This document shows, piece by piece, positions 44,078-53,078 of a stretch of DNA of 64,000 nucleotides; position 1 is the stretch's first letter; each line of letters begins with the position of its first letter. The stretch covers positions 62,001 through 126,000 of the forward strand of contig CAIQJP010000161.1 in the NCBI GenBank assembly GCA_903872155.1, written 5' to 3'. The DNA is from an uncultured Actinomycetes bacterium. GTDB taxonomy: Bacteria > Actinomycetota > Acidimicrobiia > Acidimicrobiales > Ilumatobacteraceae. Made by a program: the position numbers and the translations under genes. The notes beneath the pieces are model-generated. The model was not told where the DNA came from, searched no databases, and was given only the letters and a program-made list of their open reading frames with translations.

Positions 44078-45265
44078 TTACGACAGATATTCAAACTTGC
44101 GTCGCCAGTCGTCCAGTGCAACATCAAGTTGCACCGGATTCACTGGTGGAGAGATCAGATAACCCTGGGCCGCATCGCAACCCAGGTCGCGCACCATGCG
44201 GAATTGATCCACTGATTCAACGCCTTCAGCAACCACCTGTAGTTGCAATGAGTGACCGACATCAATTCCCGATCGCACCATCGGGTCGGGTTCGGCGGCA
44301 TTGATATCGAGACGACTGACCATGGCACGATCAATTTTTAATTCGGTAAACGGCGCGACCAACAATCGTTCGTAATTACTCGTGCCAGTTCCGAAGTCGT
44401 CAACTGACAGTTTGAATCCCGCGATACGTAAACGAGTCAAGATTGATAGCGCTGGAGCAACATCGGTGATCGGCGCGGTTTCGGTGACTTCAAAAGTCCA
44501 ACGTTCGGCCGCTGCCGCTTCAAGCAAAATCTTCTGAGCCCGACGCGGCAACTCTTCGTCATCAAGATCGAGCACCGAGATATTGATCGAGATATCAGGC
44601 ATTGAGGCAAGCGCCCGGTAACGCTTGCGATCGCGCGCTGCCATCGACATCACGATGTCAAGCAGTTCCCCCGTTCGACCTTCTTGTTCGATCAATGCAA
44701 CAAAGATTCCGGGTGAGACATCACCGTGCTCGGGGTGACGCCAACGCACGAGTGCTTCAACACCCAACGCTTCACCACTGCGAGTAGAAACCTTGGGTTG
44801 ATACGCCAAATGCAAAAAGTCGGGCTGCAATAACAAGTTGGCATCAATAATGACTTTGGGTCCCGTGGGGTCGACACCCATTTCGGACACTTGTGACAAT
44901 TCAAGCATTGCTGTTTTCAGAACATCTAATGAGAAGGGCTTCGCGAAGGTTCCGAGCACGCGAAGTTTATGCATTTCAGCGATACGACCTGCAGTATCTA
45001 ATAACGATTGGTCAGCACCACTCACCAAGATCACGGGCATTCCTCGATGGGTTGCACCGAGTTTGCTCATCACTTCAATGCCGTCCATTTCGCCGAGTGA
45101 CAAGTCAAGAACCACGAGATCAAAACGCCCAACAATTGCCGCCTCAATTTCGCTCGGACTGCTGGCGGACGTTGCGTCAAACCCTGCTGACTCGGCGACA
45201 GCGACAATCAATTCGCAGATTGCTTCCTCGTCGTCAATGACGAGTACTTTTGGCGTCTCACTCAT
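44078..45265 (-). CDS. REC-EAL response regulator, cyclic-di-GMP phosphodiesterase
   Basis: A 395-aa protein. The N-terminal receiver domain (about 6-120) has the phospho-Asp in DLVVLDLSLGEMDG. The C-terminal EAL domain (about 150-395) has the signature LGVEALVRWRHPEHG, NISVLDL, FEVTETAPITD, DDFGTGTSNYERL, LKIDRAMV and AEGVES. All expected metal-binding and catalytic residues appear present, so it should hydrolyse c-di-GMP to pGpG. No GGDEF domain. The ATG overlaps the hybrid kinase stop by 4 nt, so it is the dedicated output partner of that kinase. Confidence 0.87.
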   Translation of the reverse strand: MSETPKVLVIDDEEAICELIVAVAESAGFDATSASSPSEIEAAIVGRFDLVVLDLSLGEMDGIEVMSKLGATHRGMPVILVSGADQSLLDTAGRIAEMHKLRVLGTFAKPFSLDVLKTAMLELSQVSEMGVDPTGPKVIIDANLLLQPDFLHLAYQPKVSTRSGEALGVEALVRWRHPEHGDVSPGIFVALIEQEGRTGELLDIVMSMAARDRKRYRALASMPDISINISVLDLDDEELPRRAQKILLEAAAAERWTFEVTETAPITDVAPALSILTRLRIAGFKLSVDDFGTGTSNYERLLVAPFTELKIDRAMVSRLDINAAEPDPMVRSGIDVGHSLQLQVVAEGVESVDQFRMVRDLGCDAAQGYLISPPVNPVQLDVALDDWRRKFEYLS

Positions 45266-48150
45266 AATTGTTCACCACCCTCAATATCTTCTGTACTCTC
45301 ACTCTCTCGCGCTTCAGCAATGAGCGGCGACAAAGCGTTGTACAAGTCTTCGCGTGAAAATGGCTTGGCCAAAGTACGTTCGCCCTGTTCTTGCAATTCT
45401 TTCATACTCGCTGAGTAACCAGTCATAAAGATCACCGCAAGATCGGGCACGATGGCAACCGCCAGACGAGCCAACTGAATACCGTCCATCTCTTCACCGA
45501 AGTTTGCATCCGAGACCAATACGTCTGGTTCAAAAGTTTCGATGAGTTCGAGTGCGGCCTTTGGCGAGGTTTCGAAACGCGCATCGACACCCATATCAAT
45601 GAGCCACGACGCCACCATTTCGGCGAGTGACTGTTCGTCATCGGCTACTACGACTCGGCGACCCGAGCGACGTTGCACTGCCCGTTCATCGGTTTTCTGT
45701 ACGCCAGTATGAATGGGAAGACTCAAAGTCACCGTCGTGCCAACACCCAGTCGACTCTCTAAATACGCAGTACCACCACTTTGTTTGGCAAATGCGTACA
45801 CCGTCGCTAGGCCAAGGCCAGTGCCACTACCCGCACGCTTGGTGGTGAAGAACGGTTCGAAGGCGCGCGCCACAACATCTGCCGGCATGCCTTTTCCATC
45901 ATCGGCCACCGCGAGTTCTAACGTTTGAGTCTCGGGCACCTGTCGTGCGGAAATCTTTAACGTTCCGGTCGGACCCATGGCATCTCGTGAGTTGAACGTA
46001 AGATTCAAAATACAACTAGATAGTCGGCCCGCGTCGACCATCAGCTGCAGGCTGGGGTCGGGAATATCTACTTCAACTTGTCGGCCCGCACCAAGTGCCT
46101 GCTTCATGAGTGGCAGGAGTCCTTTCACCAAATCGGACAACGTGACTGCGCTCTCTTCCAGCGGTTGACTACGCGCAACCGCGAGCAACGACTTGGTGAT
46201 TTCGGCGCCACGTTCAACAGCCGACATCGACCGAGAAACAAACTTGGACAACTTCTCATCATTCGCGATGGTGTCATTCATCGCCATGAGCTGCAAGTTG
46301 CCGAGCGTCACAAAAAGCAAGTTGTTGAAGTCGTGGGCCAGGCCACCCGCCAAAGCGCCAAGTGACTCCATTCGTTCAGATTGCGAAGAGCGCATAGCCA
46401 AACTACGACGTTCCGTCGAATCGGTTGCATGCAAAAAGCCCACGCGGTCATTGGACATTCCGTGAATGGGATACGCCTCAATTTCGACGATACGCATCGA
46501 ACTATCAAGATCGTCTTCACCTAATTCGGCATGGGCAACTTCGCCGTCAAGTGCTTGCTGTAACGCATCAATGACGAGTCGGGCCCGACCCGAATCGGGA
46601 TCCAACCCAAAGATCGCGGTGACATCAAGTCCGGGGATAGCGCCGGGGAATTCATCGCGCACCTCTTGGTTGGCCGCAAGCACCTTGAGCGATTCATCAA
46701 AGACAACTGACTTGCCAGGCGTGGCATCGAGCGCTGCCTCAAGTAGCAACTCTCGTCGACGACGTTCAAGAAATAATCGATACTGCGCGTTCGCACCTTG
46801 AAGAAGTACCAAAAGCATTGCGAGGCCGAAGAGAACTTCAATGCCCAAAACCAAGACAGTTGAGCGAACCTCAATTCCGAAATTCGCCATCGGGCTTGCA
46901 GTAAACCGCAGGCGCAGATCGCTAATGACGCCATCACTTGAAGAAGACTGCGAAGGTTGTGACTTGTTGTCGCCCTCAATCCAGAGCGATGTTGAAATCT
47001 CGTTGTTTGCGATGTCAGCAATTTCAATTTGCACATCGTCAACGAGTCCACTGAACGCGACCATTCCCGAATGCAAGAGTTCGGGGATTGAATACGATAC
47101 GACGACGAATTGTTGCGATGGAGATTCTTTTACCGGAAGGGCGAAGTAGATATTCGGCTCAAAGGTTGAACTCGACAACGCAATATCTTCTATCCCGAGT
47201 AACTGCACTTCGTTGTTTTGTGTTGAATCAAGTATTGCCCCATCAAATTTGCCGACGGCAGTTTTGAACGAGCTCACACTTGGCGATTCAAGCCGACTCA
47301 GAGACTGGTCAACTGATAACGAACCATTTGCTTCAACGCTGACAAGCGCGGCGACCGAGATCTCAGATTGCCCAAGAACCAATGTTTGTAATTGTTCTTC
47401 AAATCGCGTCGGATCTTGCACGATGACCGATTCTGAATTATCAACTTGCAATCTCAACATTGACAACTGTTCGGCCGTCGACTTGAGAAATCCAGTTTGT
47501 GCAGCTTCAGCCACGAACGTCAGATTGTCTTCATCTTGCCGTTCCCAAACCTGTCGCGTGATTTCGATAGCGACCAAAGTCATCATCACAATGACGAGCG
47601 GAGCCAAGAGTTCTGCCGCAACAGACTTGTCGTAACGAAACCAATGTGAACCTTTACGCGACGCGACGATCGCCGCAATGATTGACGCGATTGCGATACC
47701 AATACCTTGACTTACTGAAGCCATCGCGACATCGCGGTTGATCCACGACACCAATAGAGTTTCGCTCCACCCACCAACGACCGAAATCAGTGCGACCCAA
47801 AACAGGAATTTCCAGATTCGAGCTGATGGAGTCACCGGATGCACCCGAGCAATCGTTCGCTCAATAGCCACGAATAACGCGAGCGTTTCAAGCATTGCCA
47901 ACGCGGTCACCGCGATGAGCGAACCAATATGGCCATCAACGATCGAGTGATCGGCCGAACTGCCGAAAAGAAGATAGGCGCCCCCAAGACCGACCAGCCC
48001 AGACATAAGAGCTCCCCGACCCCAGAACAGCGCGGCACCGACCACAACGGCCATGGAAAAACGCACGTCAAGACTTCCAGTCGCCGTCGACCAAGCGGTC
48101 GCTGCCGATGCCACCAGCACGCCGAAATTGCGAAACATCGGGTTTCTCAA
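45262..48150 (-). CDS. Hybrid sensor histidine kinase (membrane sensor, CHASE-like, PAS, receiver)
   Basis: A 962-aa protein. An N-terminal membrane region of about six to eight helices (1-200) is MASE-like. It is followed by a roughly 200-residue extracytoplasmic domain (CHASE-like, ending SMANFGIEVRS in part) and another helix (VLVLGIEVLFGLAMLLVLL). Next come a PAS-like segment (AALDATPGKSVVFDESLKVLAAN), then HisKA with phospho-His in LGALAGGLAHDFNNLLFVTL. An HATPase domain follows (LTFNSRDAMG, ADDGKGMP, GSGTGLGLATVYAFAKQSGG), and a C-terminal receiver (VVVADDEQSLAEMV, VLVSDANFGEEMDG, FMTGYSASMKE, TLAKPFSRED). It drives the coupled REC-EAL regulator, linking an envelope signal to c-di-GMP. 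The exact CHASE subtype cannot be told. Confidence 0.87.
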   Translation of the reverse strand: MRNPMFRNFGVLVASAATAWSTATGSLDVRFSMAVVVGAALFWGRGALMSGLVGLGGAYLLFGSSADHSIVDGHIGSLIAVTALAMLETLALFVAIERTIARVHPVTPSARIWKFLFWVALISVVGGWSETLLVSWINRDVAMASVSQGIGIAIASIIAAIVASRKGSHWFRYDKSVAAELLAPLVIVMMTLVAIEITRQVWERQDEDNLTFVAEAAQTGFLKSTAEQLSMLRLQVDNSESVIVQDPTRFEEQLQTLVLGQSEISVAALVSVEANGSLSVDQSLSRLESPSVSSFKTAVGKFDGAILDSTQNNEVQLLGIEDIALSSSTFEPNIYFALPVKESPSQQFVVVSYSIPELLHSGMVAFSGLVDDVQIEIADIANNEISTSLWIEGDNKSQPSQSSSSDGVISDLRLRFTASPMANFGIEVRSTVLVLGIEVLFGLAMLLVLLQGANAQYRLFLERRRRELLLEAALDATPGKSVVFDESLKVLAANQEVRDEFPGAIPGLDVTAIFGLDPDSGRARLVIDALQQALDGEVAHAELGEDDLDSSMRIVEIEAYPIHGMSNDRVGFLHATDSTERRSLAMRSSQSERMESLGALAGGLAHDFNNLLFVTLGNLQLMAMNDTIANDEKLSKFVSRSMSAVERGAEITKSLLAVARSQPLEESAVTLSDLVKGLLPLMKQALGAGRQVEVDIPDPSLQLMVDAGRLSSCILNLTFNSRDAMGPTGTLKISARQVPETQTLELAVADDGKGMPADVVARAFEPFFTTKRAGSGTGLGLATVYAFAKQSGGTAYLESRLGVGTTVTLSLPIHTGVQKTDERAVQRRSGRRVVVADDEQSLAEMVASWLIDMGVDARFETSPKAALELIETFEPDVLVSDANFGEEMDGIQLARLAVAIVPDLAVIFMTGYSASMKELQEQGERTLAKPFSREDLYNALSPLIAEARESESTEDIEGGEQL

Positions 48151-48285
48151 GGTTTGAACCCTCGTGTCACGGGGAAAAGTCCAACGATTCGGGAAAAATC
48201 AATGTTGCAGATATCTGATCGTACGCCGAGACAAGTCTCTGACGAGACCATTTCCGCAGGTGACACGAGGTACAATTTTGCTTCT

Positions 48286-48361
48286 CGGGGAGTAGCGCAG
48301 TTGGTAGCGCACCTGCTTTGGGAGCAGGAGGCCGGGAGTTCGAGTCTCCTCTCCCCGACCA
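48286..48361 (+). tRNA. tRNA-Pro(UGG)
   Basis: 76 nt with encoded CCA. Acceptor stem CGGGGAG / CTCCCCG, D-arm GCGC...GCGC, anticodon arm CCTGC-TTTGGGA-GCAGG (anticodon TGG), T-arm GGGAG-TTCGAGT-CTCCT. A TACAAT box at 48271-48276 is a plausible -10. It sits between the hybrid kinase and the glutathione peroxidase gene. Confidence 0.97.
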
Positions 48362-48430
48362 ATTCTCTTTATTGTCATTTTAAATTCTGTTAGTCGTCAT
48401 CCCGTTCGGTCACAGACCCATGGCATTCAT

Positions 48431-48931
48431 ATGTCAATGTTGGGCATGAGCATCTCCGACATCTCCATTAATACCCTGTCCGGTCAACCCACCTCACTTG
48501 GCGGCCTTGGTGCCAAAGTCATGTTGGTCGTCAACGTGGCGAGCAAGTGCGGACTGACCCCGCAATACACCGGTCTCGAAGCCCTGCACGAAAAGTATGC
48601 CGGTCAAGGATTCAGCGTGGTTGGTGTTCCATGCAACCAGTTCATGGGACAAGAGCCCGGTTCACCCGACGAAATCGCAACTTTCTGTTCCACGACTTAT
48701 GGCGTGACGTTCCCGCTACTCGAAAAAATTGATGTCAATGGCGATAATCGCCACCCGATCTATCAGCAACTCACTGATGTCGCAGATGCCGAAGGTGTCA
48801 ATGGCGATATTCGTTGGAACTTCGAAAAGTTCTTGGTCAATGGTTCAGGCGAAATCCTCGGTCGCTTTAGCCCAATGATCACACCCGAAGACCCGGCGTT
48901 AGTTGCCGCAATCGAATCACACTTGAAGTAA
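48431..48931 (+). CDS. Glutathione peroxidase-family thiol peroxidase
   Basis: A 166-aa thioredoxin-fold peroxidase. The peroxidatic Cys is in VNVASKCGLTPQYTGLEALH. The second conserved segment FSVVGVPCNQFMGQEPGS has the resolving-type Cys position, and the third, RWNFEKFLVNGSGEILGRFSP, carries the Trp. Cys rather than Sec means it is a thioredoxin-type peroxidase in bacteria (BtuE-like); actinobacteria do not make glutathione. The start may be Met6 (48446). It follows tRNA-Pro by about 70 nt and is convergent with the L,D-transpeptidase gene. Confidence 0.88.
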   Translation: MSMLGMSISDISINTLSGQPTSLGGLGAKVMLVVNVASKCGLTPQYTGLEALHEKYAGQGFSVVGVPCNQFMGQEPGSPDEIATFCSTTYGVTFPLLEKIDVNGDNRHPIYQQLTDVADAEGVNGDIRWNFEKFLVNGSGEILGRFSPMITPEDPALVAAIESHLK

Positions 48932-48949
48932 TTACGAGCTAAATATTCG

Positions 48950-50947
48950 CTAGTCGTGAATCCAGACTTTGGCGCCTTTGGGTAACAAGTTTTCAAACCA
49001 AATCAAGTCCATCACTGGGTTCGCGACTCGAATACATCCGTGCGATGCTGGATAGGCAGGAATGCTGCGTGATCCGTGCACGGCAATTCCTCCGACGACA
49101 AATTTTGGTCGATACAAACTTCCGAGATTTCCTTCGTAAACCTTTTCGTCGCGCTCTTTATAAATCTTAAAGTCGCCAACAGGCGTCTTTGCAACACCAG
49201 TAACACGGCCGTTTGACAGTTGGTCTTCTTCGTCGTAGTCCTTACCGTTACCAGTCGACACGTTGAATGTGTAGACAACTTTGCCCTCGCGTACGACGAA
49301 CGCAACTTGCTTGGCTTTATCAACTTCAAAGAAGTCGCCTGTGGTACGACCAGCGACTGGCTTGCATTGTGTTGTGTTGAGATATGCGGCGGTCGTTGCA
49401 TCGGTGACCGATGTGGCAGCCAGACCAGTCCACTTCTGAAATGCCATCACTGCTTGTTTGGTTGACAATCCATATTCGCCGTCAGCCCCCGAGTTCCAAA
49501 AACCAAGTTCGAGCAATCGCAATTGCAGACGCTTGACGGCGTCAGGTCCAGAACCTGTACGAATTGGTCCGACCGGCCAGGCAGCAACACCCACGCAACC
49601 AGATGTTGTCGCTTGCACTACTTTGCTGCGAACTGCGTAACTCGCTGTTTGTGGAATTCCTACATACCAACCAGAGATGTCCGCGATGAGCTGACCGCCA
49701 CCTTCGGTAAACACATCAAACCCGCGTGACGAGACCGGGACAACCGCATGACTCGCCACGGTTTGGTTGGAGTAAATGACGTTTGTCGTGCTCGTGCTTC
49801 GTGACGTAGCCGTCGTTGGTGAACTTCCAGCGGGAGTCACCGACACGTATCCAGCCAAGAACGCATCGGTGATGGTTGTGTTCATGGCAACCGCGGCGAT
49901 ATTCGAATGACCAAGTTGAGTTTGGACGTCTACTTCAACGGAGCCAGTTCCGGTGATGCGACCAGTAGCACGCGTATCTAGAAAACGCGACGGTGAATCC
50001 AACGGAACGAAGAGACCGTCGGTCGATTGCGGAGCGTTGCTACCAGTAAATGAGCCAACTAGATCAACGATCACATGCCCACCGCCTGATGAATAGACAT
50101 CGACTTGGCCATTTTGATTCACACTCGTGATTACTTGGTTGGCTGATATCGCGCCTATGGCAAATGAATTGAGATTTGACGAATCAGGTTTGTTATTTCC
50201 ACTTGGGAAAACCTGCCAGTAGCCCTCGCTGAGTCCAATCACTGTCACACTGAGAACTACTGCAGAAGTAGAACTAGAAATTGAATCCGGAACAGAAATA
50301 GTTCTTGTTTCGCCAGCGATCATCACTGAACTGTTTCGCGAGTCATAGATACGCGTTGGTGCGGGGCGACTCACCAAGCGACCCGTGGACGTTGCTGTTG
50401 CCGACGGCGTGTAGTAGCCAACGAGGTCGACAACAACGTTGCCACCATCACTGGAATACACACTGATGCCGCCATTGACTACCGGCACCGTGACCAAGTT
50501 TGGAACAGCGACTGCTCCGCCGTAGGTCGAGATGTAATCGTCGACATTTAATTGCGAAGCATTTGGTCGGGCTTGACCGGTGGGCCACAACGTCCAGTAT
50601 CCGGGCGCCGCTGGGCCAACCACGGTGACGTTCACGACAGCGGCTGTTACGGATGCACTGAAAAGAACACCAATCGGTCCGGTGAGCATGACTGTTCTGG
50701 TGCCACCAGCCTCAACGATTGATTGACCAGGGTTACGAGTATCAAGCACCCGTTGTGATTGCGGCAAAAGAACAAACGATGAAGCATTGGCGGGAACGTC
50801 GGTCGTTAACACAGAGGGTACAAGTACAGCAACTGATGACGCCGATGCCTTGACTTGCCGACTGCCGTAGCCCACTGAGGACAAAACAAGAACGATCAAC
50901 AGAAAAACAGTAACGAAGTACTTTGCTCGTGCCTTGATCGCTTTCAC
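48950..50947 (-). CDS. L,D-transpeptidase with repeated surface domains
   Basis: A secreted or membrane-anchored wall enzyme of 665 aa. An N-terminal hydrophobic anchor (YFVTVFLLIVLVLSSVGYG) is followed by three beta-rich repeats of about 130 residues with a P-x-R-x-x-DTR signature (SQRVLDTRNPGQ, APTRIYDSRNS, SPSRFLDTRA). A peptidoglycan-binding helix motif follows (VKRLQLRLLELGFWNSGADGEYGLSTKQAVMAFQ). The C-terminal YkuD domain has the catalytic HGSRSIPAYPASHGCIRVAN, containing the active Cys. It crosslinks peptidoglycan 3-3. The gene is 24 nt downstream of protein B and probably co-transcribed with it. Confidence 0.88.
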   Translation of the reverse strand: MKAIKARAKYFVTVFLLIVLVLSSVGYGSRQVKASASSVAVLVPSVLTTDVPANASSFVLLPQSQRVLDTRNPGQSIVEAGGTRTVMLTGPIGVLFSASVTAAVVNVTVVGPAAPGYWTLWPTGQARPNASQLNVDDYISTYGGAVAVPNLVTVPVVNGGISVYSSDGGNVVVDLVGYYTPSATATSTGRLVSRPAPTRIYDSRNSSVMIAGETRTISVPDSISSSTSAVVLSVTVIGLSEGYWQVFPSGNNKPDSSNLNSFAIGAISANQVITSVNQNGQVDVYSSGGGHVIVDLVGSFTGSNAPQSTDGLFVPLDSPSRFLDTRATGRITGTGSVEVDVQTQLGHSNIAAVAMNTTITDAFLAGYVSVTPAGSSPTTATSRSTSTTNVIYSNQTVASHAVVPVSSRGFDVFTEGGGQLIADISGWYVGIPQTASYAVRSKVVQATTSGCVGVAAWPVGPIRTGSGPDAVKRLQLRLLELGFWNSGADGEYGLSTKQAVMAFQKWTGLAATSVTDATTAAYLNTTQCKPVAGRTTGDFFEVDKAKQVAFVVREGKVVYTFNVSTGNGKDYDEEDQLSNGRVTGVAKTPVGDFKIYKERDEKVYEGNLGSLYRPKFVVGGIAVHGSRSIPAYPASHGCIRVANPVMDLIWFENLLPKGAKVWIHD

Positions 50948-50971
50948 CCGAATCAGGCTAAGGACAAATTG

Positions 50972-52171
50972 CTAAAACACCCGAATAGGGCGGATGGAAC
51001 CGGCGTAGCCCTTCCAGCCACCGCCTTGGCTGCCAGTGTCGAAATTCTGAAGATTTGCGCCATCGAGACCGTACTCAAAAGTAGTCCAGTAGTAGTCAGG
51101 ATTAAAACCACTTCGTAGTGCCCCACCCTGACATACCGTTTCTGAACCCGCCACCTGGTGTGTGTCTCGAGCATATTTACATAGCTCGTTTAACTCATCT
51201 ATCGACGGCATAAACCAATCGTCCTGACCCCCTAAAACTAATTCGTTTACTGCCGCGATCGCGCTGTCCCAGTCGACTTTTGGATCGGACGAGTTGATTC
51301 CACCACAGTTGTTCTGCCAATCGGCACAGGCCACTTCAAAATATTGGGAACCCACAGCACGAGCTAAATCCTTAAAAAAGATCTTTCCCCCACTCGGACC
51401 CGGATCACCGACGCTGTAAACAACAGGTGCAACCGTCGTTGTAGTCGTAGTAGTCGTAGTTGTTGTTGTCGTCGTTGTCGTGGTCGTAGTTGTTGTCGTC
51501 GTTGTCGGTGTTGTGGATGTCGTTGTTGTTGTCGGTACAAACGTTGTTGTCGTTGTCGGTGCAAACGTTGTTGTCGTTGTCGGTGTAAACGTTGTCGAAG
51601 TGGTTGTCACGGCCATAGTCGTTGGTGCAAGGGTTGTCGAGATGTTCAACGACTCAACTGTGATCTCCTGAGCGAAACCAATACCACTCACCGGCGCATA
51701 CACCGCCAAAGTGCAGTTACCTGCAGTCAGACCTTGCGGCAGAGTCCCAGTCAACGTCACCAACCCTTGACCGTTTGCTGCCGCTAATCCAATCACTTGT
51801 GGAGTTGACCCAACGATCAATTGCACCATCTCATTTGGGGTGAATCCACCGATCACCACCGTCACCGCTCCTCCAGTGGCCACCGCAGCATTCGACAACA
51901 AGGGTGTCGAAGATGCAGGCAAACCCTCAATAACAGCAAGCGACGGAGCGTCAGTCGCAAGGTTCAAACAACTATCTGCAGTCGATGGAACCAAGAAAAG
52001 TCCACCCAACAGCACCAAAGGCACCATGGTCACAGACAGTCGACCAGCAGATGACCGCACCCAACGCGCAGCAATCACACCACCGACCAACAACGATAAA
52101 CCAGCAAGAATAAAAACATTCGTGCCACCAGTAGAAGGCAACCGGCAAACATCAAGAGCGAGCATCACCAA
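50972..52171 (-). CDS. Protein B: N-terminal LPSTG, two membrane helices, poly-Thr linker, DUF1566-like C-terminus
   Basis: A 399-aa paralogue of protein A. The N-tail (MVMLALDVCR) enters LPSTGG (11-16), a helix (18-37) with a following Arg-Trp, and a second helix (45-63). Cys68 follows, then a beta-rich domain (about 75-170: PSLAVIEGLPASSTPLLSNAAVATGGAV, and so on). A long threonine-rich linker with many consecutive Thr is next. The C-terminal DUF1566-like domain (about 250-399) has VGDPGPSGGKIFF, DWFMPSIDELNELC, YYWTTFEYGLDG and SIRPIRVF. Protein B lacks the 84-residue repeats of A. It lies upstream of the L,D-transpeptidase by 24 nt, which ties the pair to the cell wall. Function unknown. 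Confidence 0.75.
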   Translation of the reverse strand: MVMLALDVCRLPSTGGTNVFILAGLSLLVGGVIAARWVRSSAGRLSVTMVPLVLLGGLFLVPSTADSCLNLATDAPSLAVIEGLPASSTPLLSNAAVATGGAVTVVIGGFTPNEMVQLIVGSTPQVIGLAAANGQGLVTLTGTLPQGLTAGNCTLAVYAPVSGIGFAQEITVESLNISTTLAPTTMAVTTTSTTFTPTTTTTFAPTTTTTFVPTTTTTSTTPTTTTTTTTTTTTTTTTTTTTTTTTVAPVVYSVGDPGPSGGKIFFKDLARAVGSQYFEVACADWQNNCGGINSSDPKVDWDSAIAAVNELVLGGQDDWFMPSIDELNELCKYARDTHQVAGSETVCQGGALRSGFNPDYYWTTFEYGLDGANLQNFDTGSQGGGWKGYAGSIRPIRVF

Positions 52172-52191
52172 TCATCCTCGAGCATGTACAA

Positions 52192-52235
52192 GACATAATT
52201 CGGGTCGAAGTGACTGATGCCAATCACCACCATAC
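52192..52235 (-). promoter_or_regulatory. Conserved 44-bp upstream element, copy 2 (protein B promoter)
   Basis: Matches 12669-12712 at 42 of 44 positions. On the minus strand TTGGCA-17 bp-AATTAT precedes the protein B start. Flanking sequence is not conserved, so this block is under selection or recently copied. Confidence 0.6.
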
Positions 52236-52281
52236 TCAGACAAAAAATGTGATGTGCACCTTTCGTAGCAAATGGGCTACA

Positions 52282-52299
52282 ACCTGCGGTTTAGGAAAC
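52282..52299 (-). repeat. tRNA-like hairpin element, copy 2
   Basis: Identical over 18 bp to 12759-12776. Here the stem is imperfect (GTTT-CCT-AAAC), but the next bases form TGTAGC-CCATT-TGCTACG, a second hairpin at the place of a T-arm. It lies just after the HNH pseudogene stop. Confidence 0.55.
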
Positions 52300-52310
52300 T
52301 GAAGTCGCAA

Positions 52311-52823
52311 TTAGACGGGGACGAGTTCTTTTCCGTCTGATGTATAGACACTGCTAATGCCGGTGTCGTGTTCGATGGTTGTGGTGTAGCCCGCGGTTGC
52401 TTTATATCTGTTGTGTTTTCGACATAACGGGTCGCCGTTATCGGGTGATGTTGTTCCGCCTTCAGACCATGGTGTGCGATGGTCGGCTTCACACGTTAAA
52501 GCCGTGCATCCTGGCCAAATACATTTTCTTCGTCTCAAAAAGATTGCTTCTCGTGATGAACCAGTGAAAAGTCGTGATTTGCGTCCGAGATCAATCACGG
52601 TGCTCGGTGAACTCATGACAACGCGTCGTACCTGGCCGATCATTGATGCGACGATCGCATCAAACGGATCGATCGCTACACCAGCTGTGGTTTCGCATCG
52701 GCGTGAGTTGTTCGGGTGTGGTGAGACTCGTCGCTGGCTCATGGTTGACTCACCGACGTCGCCCACATACCCGAGTTCTGTGTCGTGTTGGTGGTGTGGG
52801 CTCAATCGACGTTCGTCTCCCAC
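52311..52823 (-). pseudogene. Degraded HNH endonuclease (DUF222/13E12 type), C-terminal half only
   Basis: An open frame of about 170 codons whose C-terminal 100 residues are a clear HNH domain: STVIDLGRKSRLF, then CIWPGCTALTCEADHRTPWSEGG, DNGDPLCRKHNRYK, and ending DGKELVPV. The DUF222 N-terminal domain is absent. The sequence up to about 53070 contains frame-broken remnants (for example a stretch RRQAAPHTDLTQHSDLN) and stops, so the gene is dead or truncated. The same C-terminal tail occurs as a 27-codon relic at 12792. In mycobacteria the related REP13E12 family hosts phage integration sites, which may be relevant. The domain may still fold but a functional full protein is unlikely. Confidence 0.7.
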
Positions 52824-53078
52824 GACCAGCTACGTCTCACCAGTCAGATCACTCTCACCGTGCTCACGTTGAGATCACTGTGCTGGGTCAGATCGGTGTG
52901 GGGCGCAGCCTGTCGTCGGGTGACAACATCAGATGCCTTGATCGTCAACGATCTGACTTCACAGTTCGGTGGCATCTGGTTGGAGACCGGCGAGCAGGCG
53001 ACGAGCCCGATACCGATCAACATTACAACAGCAACACATTGGTGATTATGACCACTAGAACTCAGCAATACTGACTAG

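Noticed and set aside
51420-51671. Plus-strand valine-rich ORF opposite the protein B linker
   Set aside because: Antisense shadow of the poly-Thr linker, with no ribosome binding site and no homology.
11302-52830. A large mobile element bounded by the two LPxTG modules
   Set aside because: The intervening 39 kb contain essential core genes (mreB, clpX, obg, rplU) in typical order, so it is not a transferable island. The module itself was duplicated.
52379-53074. Plus-strand ORFs across the HNH pseudogene region
   Set aside because: The minus-strand HNH motifs are clear, while the plus-strand frames are basic/Trp-rich and overlap one another, as expected for shadows.
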